DNA of 64,000 bases. Origin: Hsuehochloa calcarea (Eukaryota; Streptophyta; Magnoliopsida; Poales; Poaceae). This document shows, one piece after another, positions 58,918-64,000 of the stretch. Location: NCBI GenBank assembly GCA_036346395.1, contig CM070611.1, positions 21,772,473 through 21,836,472 of the forward strand. Reading direction: 5' to 3'. Numbering within the stretch: position 1 is the first letter of the stretch; the number at the start of each line of letters is the position of its first letter. The notes under the pieces were generated by a model. The model saw only the letters and a program-made list of their open reading frames with translations, was not told the DNA's origin and did no database searches. Made by a program: the position numbers and the translations under genes.

Positions 58918-58925
58918 TATATAAA
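58918..58925 (+). promoter_or_regulatory. TATA box of outer solo LTR
   Basis: CTTCCCTATATAAAGCGACC is followed by a CT-rich leader about 960 bp into the LTR. Confidence 0.6.
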
Positions 58926-61328
58926 GCGACCACCAGGAGCTCCTCTCCACCCTCAATCCACCCCCAAAACCTCTCCTCCCCTCTCCCCTTGGTTTGTCCA
59001 CATTTGCGATTTGAAGTTCGTTGGCCGTTCGTTGTCTTTCGTCTCTTGGGTCGCCTCCGGTGGAGGTTCGCCACTGTCGTCACCACCGCCGGCACCGCGA
59101 CGTCGTAGTCTACGCGTGCATGCCATTACTTCGTCGAAAGATCGTCGGAGCACCCGCTCACCTCCATGGCCGACGGCTCCTGTGCGCCGCCGCCGCCGTC
59201 GCCGGCCATCTCCGACCGCGCCGCCTCCTCCATCGGCTTCGTCTCGAGGTGAGCAACCCATTTTGGTAATTTTCCTGACCACCGTTCCTCTTCCTTCACC
59301 CGGCGCCATGGTCATTTCTTCCTCTCTGTGTTCGGCTGAACCAAAACGAAGAACAGTATCCATGCATTGGTTAGTCATCAACATCTGTAGCAATTGAATT
59401 AGAAGTGAAAATTTATTCCAAAAATCGTTCCTCTCTATTGTAAACTCCGAATCAGTTGATTCTTGCTCATAAAATCATCTAAAATCATCTTTTATTTTTC
59501 AGTATTTATTTTGTAATTTTTAGTATTTATTTTATTTATGCTATTTATTCCATTTGTGCGTCGCCGCCGCCACCAGTTGTCGCCGGCCAAACCGCCACTA
59601 CCATCGGGTAGAGTACCTCGCCGGGGTTCCATTTTCGTTGTTCGCTGGTCATCTCTCCCTTCCTTTCATCGGATCGGCCATTTGTTCTGTTCCATTTACT
59701 ATTCACATATGCATGAAAAGTGAATAGTGCCATGCAAACTACTCTCCCTTTCAACCTTTCAGAATTTTGTTCTCCCTCTTACGAACTCCGATTTCATCGA
59801 TTCAGATTCCTATATTCATATAAAGTTGATATCTTACTTCCAGTATTTATCTTGTAATTTTTGGATTTTATTTGGATTTTATTTGAATGTTATTTGAATT
59901 TGGATCGTTTGCTCGTATAGATTTCGACGACTTCAGACAACCGGATTTCGACGCCGTTTGAGAACATCATTTAACCAAGCAAGGCAAGTTATACCTTTGA
60001 TCATAGTTGATCCCATTATTTTAAATTATTTAAATTTTGTTTTAAATTATTATTGCATGCTATTTCTATTCAATGTAATTTAAATACCTGATTTGAAATT
60101 TTAGTTATTCCTATTACCATTGTACAGCCAACTTTGCTATTGAATCAAACATACCTTGACACCGTAGACAAAAATCTGGTTTATGCAATAGTATGAACTA
60201 GAACAGTTTGGAAACAAAAATTATGCTTAGCCACGCTTAGACCTGAAATATTTGATTTGGGAATTTGCAGCCAAAAATCAAATAATTGTTTAAAAGTCTG
60301 TGGCATTGGTTTGTCATGGAAGATTTCACAAATGACTTTGAAAAGCAAAAATGAAAAGTTGGTTTGTACTTGGGCGAAATGGATGCTTGGTGGGTGCAGG
60401 TTTATGCACGGGCTCAACTCGGGTAGGGTTGAGGCCCAGGGGTTATTTTGAAAGTCGCCCAAGTCAGTTAAGGACCGGTCTTCGAGTCGCATCTTGCAAA
60501 GCTCCACCGTACTACCACAAGTCTGGAATGGGACAGGCTAGACTGAATAATTTGCAACGTTCCATTGTTAGTTGTGCCATTTTGGTGTGTGGGTGTCGGT
60601 TAGACAGTATTCCCACTTGGCGCAAGAGGGGTTTTCATGGTGGTTAACCCAATGGAAGTGAAACCTTAGCGACGCAAGAGGGGGATTCTAGCGGATGGTT
60701 AATCCAAAGGAAGTGAAACCTTAGCGGGCATGACTACTTTGGAATGACGCATTGTAAAGGTCTCGTGATAATCACTTAGTTGCACACCTACAGAAGTGTG
60801 CCAGATGGACATTAAAAGTTAATTATCTCTTGTGGGTAAAACTGTACAACCTCTGCAGAGTTTAAAACTATTCGAATAGTTGTGTCCACGGTCATGGACA
60901 TGCTGAGCAAAGCCACTCAAAGTTAGACTTTGATTTTGTTTTAAAAATGATGTTTGCAAATGATTTGAGGATGGTTAATCCTTGTGGTAAAATTGGGCGG
61001 TTAGCCATGTGATAGGAGGGTATCCATCACCATGTTTCATATGGAGGTTATCCTACTATAAAACTTGAGAATTTATAAAAATGAATTTTAGTTATAGAAT
61101 AACTGTTTTGGAACTTAGTACAAATATTCAAAGAAAACATTGCTTTATGCAAAATTAACCAATAAGCCTTCCTTTGATATATCCATACATGCATTAACTC
61201 TGTTACTGGGTGTAACTTGCGAGCACGGTAGTTGTGCTCACCCTTGCTTCATGCAAATAAATTTCAGAGAAGGACTTCGGATCTCGACGACTAGGCCGCT
61301 ACATCGGTCGATTGCCTATGGCAGATCA

Positions 61329-63672
61329 TGTAATATTCTGAAAAATAAATGGTAATAATAAATAATATTAATATTAATAATAACGTCTTAAGGGCCTGTG
61401 TGTAATTAAATAAATTAGTACACAAAAAAATAGAATTTCAGAATTTTTAGAGCTATATAAATGGATTGTAGATTTTCTAGAAACCCTAGCCAATTCTTTT
61501 TTCCTTTTTTTTTCCAAGCCGCCGCCTTGCGCCGCTTTTCTGCGCTGGCATTGCGCGATTCGTTGGTGGTGCTGCCGCTGGCGCCAAATCTGGCGCGCCG
61601 CACCGAACTCACGCCGCGTCTTCTGCCGTGGTGACAGGCTGCTTTCCTTTGCAGCGTTCTTCTTGTTGCCGCTACGCTTCTTCGATCTCTGCTGTCGCTT
61701 TGCCGCGCCGAGCCGAGCCGACCAAGATCTGCGTTGCGCGGCGCGCGCTGTCGCGCCGAAGCGGATCTGCATTGCCGCGTTGCTGCTGCGCGCCGAAGCC
61801 TGCTGCCGAGGCCGCATGTCTTCGCTGCGGCCGAGGGTTGCCGCGCCGCGCAAGCCGGAGAGATCTGCGATTCTGCCGCCGCGAATTTTCTGGACGAGCC
61901 GATCACGCTTTGCGTGCGTGTGAAAAGACTTTCCCTGTGATGCATGCATGCAGTTGAGGCGTCATCACAATTCCCGAGTAAGTATTAGAGATTATAATCT
62001 AGATTAATTAGCGAGGTTTTATAATTTTCCAGTAGAGAGGCCGATTAATGAGTTTGTTTAACCTGCTGTCCGTTGTACGATTTATTCGGATATCTTAATG
62101 GCAAACTTTGGAAAGGTCATCTACTAGTTAATTGTAGATAATGTCGATAGCTTTCTTTAGCATATTTTATCATGTCAATCGGACAAGTAGAATTCGAGTT
62201 ATGATTTTCGGAAGACTGCTGTCTTTACGGTTGTCGTCTTTCGGCGCTGTTTTGGTAGACTGTAGATTAAAAATAGTAAATAGCCTAATTAGAGTTTTTG
62301 ATCTACATGAAAGATGTAGATAATTGTCCAATGGTTCTGTAGAATCTGAGAACGCGAATTTTGGTTGAGTAAAACAAAAGTTATGAATTTAGTAAGACTG
62401 CTGTTCCGAAGCGGACAGATCGGCTTTCTGGGCTAAATACAGAGGGTTAGATGATTTAATTAGAAGACTTTGTAATCTAAGAAAATGTGGATAATTTTAT
62501 AAAGAATCCAGAATGGGGTGGTTTGTTGTGATTGGACTTTTGAGTCAAAAGTTACGCTCTTTTTAGTAACCGGACAGCTATGGGTAACTATTCGCATGCC
62601 GCGTAACGTGGTATATTTGGGGACGAGTAGGAGCGAAGTATATTGATTGCTATTCTTGTTGCTGTAGCTTGTATTGAAGTTTGTGTATTTAATATAGGAG
62701 AGGCGTCGTGCTTGTTGCCATCTTCTAGCCAAATCGCAGGCCGCAACTAGTAAAGGCAAGTGCATGGTAGACAGCGATCAATGATGATCACTGTGATTCT
62801 TTATCTTCTATTACCATTATTGTTGTGCTTTTATTTTGTTTAATTGCAAACAAATAATTGGTATGTTTATATCTTTGTTGACAAGCATGATGAAAAGTTG
62901 GACATGATGTTTATGATGGAGTTTGCATTTTCATACATAAGCATCTTGCATATGAGCAGGTGATCATGAATGATCACAACTCCACGGGAGTGGAGGAGGT
63001 CCCCGATCCTTATGGAGGAACGGGCTTGAGAGTGAATGTTGTCGCGAGCATTCACTCATGCTATACCGGTATACGCGAAAGAAGTGCATGTGGACATGTA
63101 GATTAGAGTTGCATTCATACATGAGATTAATGGATGTGAATCAAAGAGAATATAACTGCATGAGAATATTAATAGAAGTACCTGTGATGATAATGAAGTT
63201 ATCAATGTCGTTGATTTATTATTGTTCGTTGTTTATGGATGTGTTTCTTTGAGTCGTGGACTCACCCTTGCTCTATTGTTGTCTTTAGGTGATCTTCGAG
63301 GATGCCGTAACTGAGAGCGAGTAGAGCACATGGACAACACATGATCATTCGCCATAATAATCTTTTCATTCAATATTGGTTTATACTTGGACATGTTAGC
63401 GGTTGAATAAAGTTTAGGACATCGTTTGGACTAGACTATTTGCTTTATTAATTTGGATTCATTGGTTGATGCTATTTTGGATTATTTACCTGGTTATAAT
63501 TCCCATTGCTTATTTATTATCACTTGATCCATAATTATGCATTGTTCTTTTGTGGTCCATGGATATGATTATCATTGTCTCCTTGCTGTAATTTTTATAG
63601 TGTGTCGATAATTATTAGTTTAAAGTGTAGTGTGGTGGCATTCTAGGCTCAGTGTTGGGCTGGGGTGTTACA
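61329..63672 (+). mobile_element. Nested solo LTR, 2.3 kb, duplication GATCA
   Basis: It starts TGTAATATTCTGAAAA and ends GGGCTGGGGTGTTACA, with GATCA at 61324-61328 and 63673-63677. A TATA box is at 61454. It lies just before the polyadenylation region of the outer LTR, whose sequence resumes as GATCAGCTGGACTCC. Its ends pair with one another (TGTAAT / TGTTACA) but its body differs from the outer LTR, so it is another gypsy-type family. No internal genes. Confidence 0.92.
61454..61461 (+). promoter_or_regulatory. TATA box of nested solo LTR
   Basis: AGAGCTATATAAATGGATTG lies 125 bp into the LTR, followed by a leader containing GAAACCCTAGCC. Confidence 0.6.
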
Positions 63673-64000
63673 GATCAGCTGGACTCCACTACTTCTTCGT
63701 CTTCCGATGTGTTTGTTTATTGTTGGCTTGTAAGCCTCTTTTGTAATAAACTCTGTTGATAATTAATAAAGTTATGCGAATTATGGATATGACCATATTT
63801 GTTTACTGTGTGTACTAGCTACTGATCATAGGACTTGTTCAGAAATACACAGAGGATTCTGGGGTGTTAACTCCCGGGTCCGACACGATCACATAGAAGA
63901 TATTCTAATCGATGCTGAGGTGGTTGTTAACGAAGAGGATTTGGAAGTACTTAATCGCTTAGACATTGATGGCACTGAAGGGGATGAGGTCGAGTCAACA

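Larger units (their letters stand above)
57958..63885 (+). mobile_element. Solo LTR inside CACTA E transposase, duplication CGATC
   Basis: It starts TGTAACATCCCAAAG and ends GGGGTGTTAACTCCCGGGTCCGACA. CGATC flanks at 57953-57957 and 63886-63890. Without the nested LTR it is about 3.58 kb. It has a TATA box (58918), a CT-rich leader, and the GGCTTGTAAGCCTCTTTTGTAATAAA polyadenylation region near 63730, all typical of Tekay/Del-like gypsy LTRs. No internal domain, hence solo. Confidence 0.92.
51275..64000 (+). mobile_element. CACTA element E, 5' end, runs off the window
   Basis: The left end is CACTACCAGAAACGGCTC (51275), followed by a TTCCCGAGTGT-type array, a C-rich leader with minisatellite, a 2.3-kb leader intron and the transposase gene from 54530. 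The coding sequence resumes at 63891 after a nested LTR and is still open at 64000, so the other end and any second gene lie outside. This is a third CACTA family in the window, distinct from A/D and B/C. Confidence 0.88.
54530..64000 (+). pseudogene. CACTA E tnp2-type transposase gene, split by LTR
   Basis: ATG 54530 gives MAEDRSWMYTGRREMG. Domains: transposase-associated with CFCCLN and HLCKYGFRPGY (54650-54750); KILRYLPFVPRIQRLYM (55285-55340); the first acidic motif ATDGFNPFGMG (Asp 55501-55503); FLSLIIHGPEYPGKNMSVFMEP (55610-55680); CSICREALHGCW zinc-like pair; HNIDVMHNEKNV (Asp 56153-56155); DUF4218 with GLKSHDYHIFMERLLPV and GGPVQNRWMYPIERE (56450-56770); introns at about 57074-57142 and 57265-57357; DUF4216 with FKCHWFHPF (57625-57655). 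Frame breaks lie near 55345, 55730, 56925, 57465 and in an A5 run near 57878. Coding continues to GEGDD, is interrupted by the solo LTR 57958-63885 and resumes in the same frame (HIEDILIDAEVVV) to the window end. It is the best preserved transposase here; its longest piece is 403 codons. Confidence 0.92.

Noticed and set aside
61374..61949. 191- and 176-codon minus-strand frames, Arg/Ala-rich
   Set aside because: They lie antisense to the leader of the nested solo LTR, in GC-rich DNA, with no domain.

Overview
This is a stretch of plant nuclear DNA, almost certainly from a grass. The evidence is several grass-type CACTA (En/Spm superfamily) DNA transposons with grass-typical subterminal motifs (TTTGCCGAGTGC and ATCACAGACGGTT classes), copia and gypsy LTR fragments, GT-AG introns, and one proline-rich Ole e 1-like gene. 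I see no bacterial, plastid or mitochondrial genes, no rRNA and no convincing tRNA. The species cannot be named from the sequence; a panicoid grass is my guess.

Layout. 1-3393: LTR-retrotransposon remnants, mainly a reverse-oriented LTR rich in GCGGTAGTTCCGC-like palindromes, then GC-rich DNA. 3394-9927: CACTA element A (minus), ends CACTACTACA, target duplication TGG. 9928-10893: ordinary flank. 10894-22336: CACTA element B (minus), duplication TAG, inserted between the arms of an inverted repeat. 22337-24858: the only apparently native segment, holding the Ole e 1-like gene (minus, two exons, one in-frame stop). 24859-30316: CACTA element C, a deletion derivative related to B, duplication ATC. 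30317-32340: AT-rich DNA and an old reversed gypsy-type LTR fragment. 32345-46815: remains of a copia retrotransposon whose 3' LTR is split by a SIRE-like LTR insertion (about 33300-35279) and by CACTA element D (36493-46675, plus), a relative of A. 46816-51274: a reversed gypsy-type LTR fragment and a clean solo LTR (48149-50929, duplication TGGTG). 51275 to the end: CACTA element E (plus). Its transposase gene is split by a solo LTR (57958-63885, duplication CGATC), which itself holds a second solo LTR (61329-63672, duplication GATCA).

How the genes fit. Each CACTA element carries a tnp2-type transposase gene; domain order is transposase-associated domain, Transposase_21 core, DUF4218, DUF4216. 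A-D also carry a second gene, of the Transposase_24 (PF03004) class. In A and D this second gene ends in a Ulp1/C48-type SUMO-protease-like domain. Arrays of short repeats in both orientations lie at the element ends and are the likely binding sites of the second protein. D has an extra array plus TATA box directly upstream of its second gene. All copies carry frameshifts, stops or insertions, so none is autonomous as read. The window is a nested-transposon archive whose insertion order can be partly read from the target duplications.
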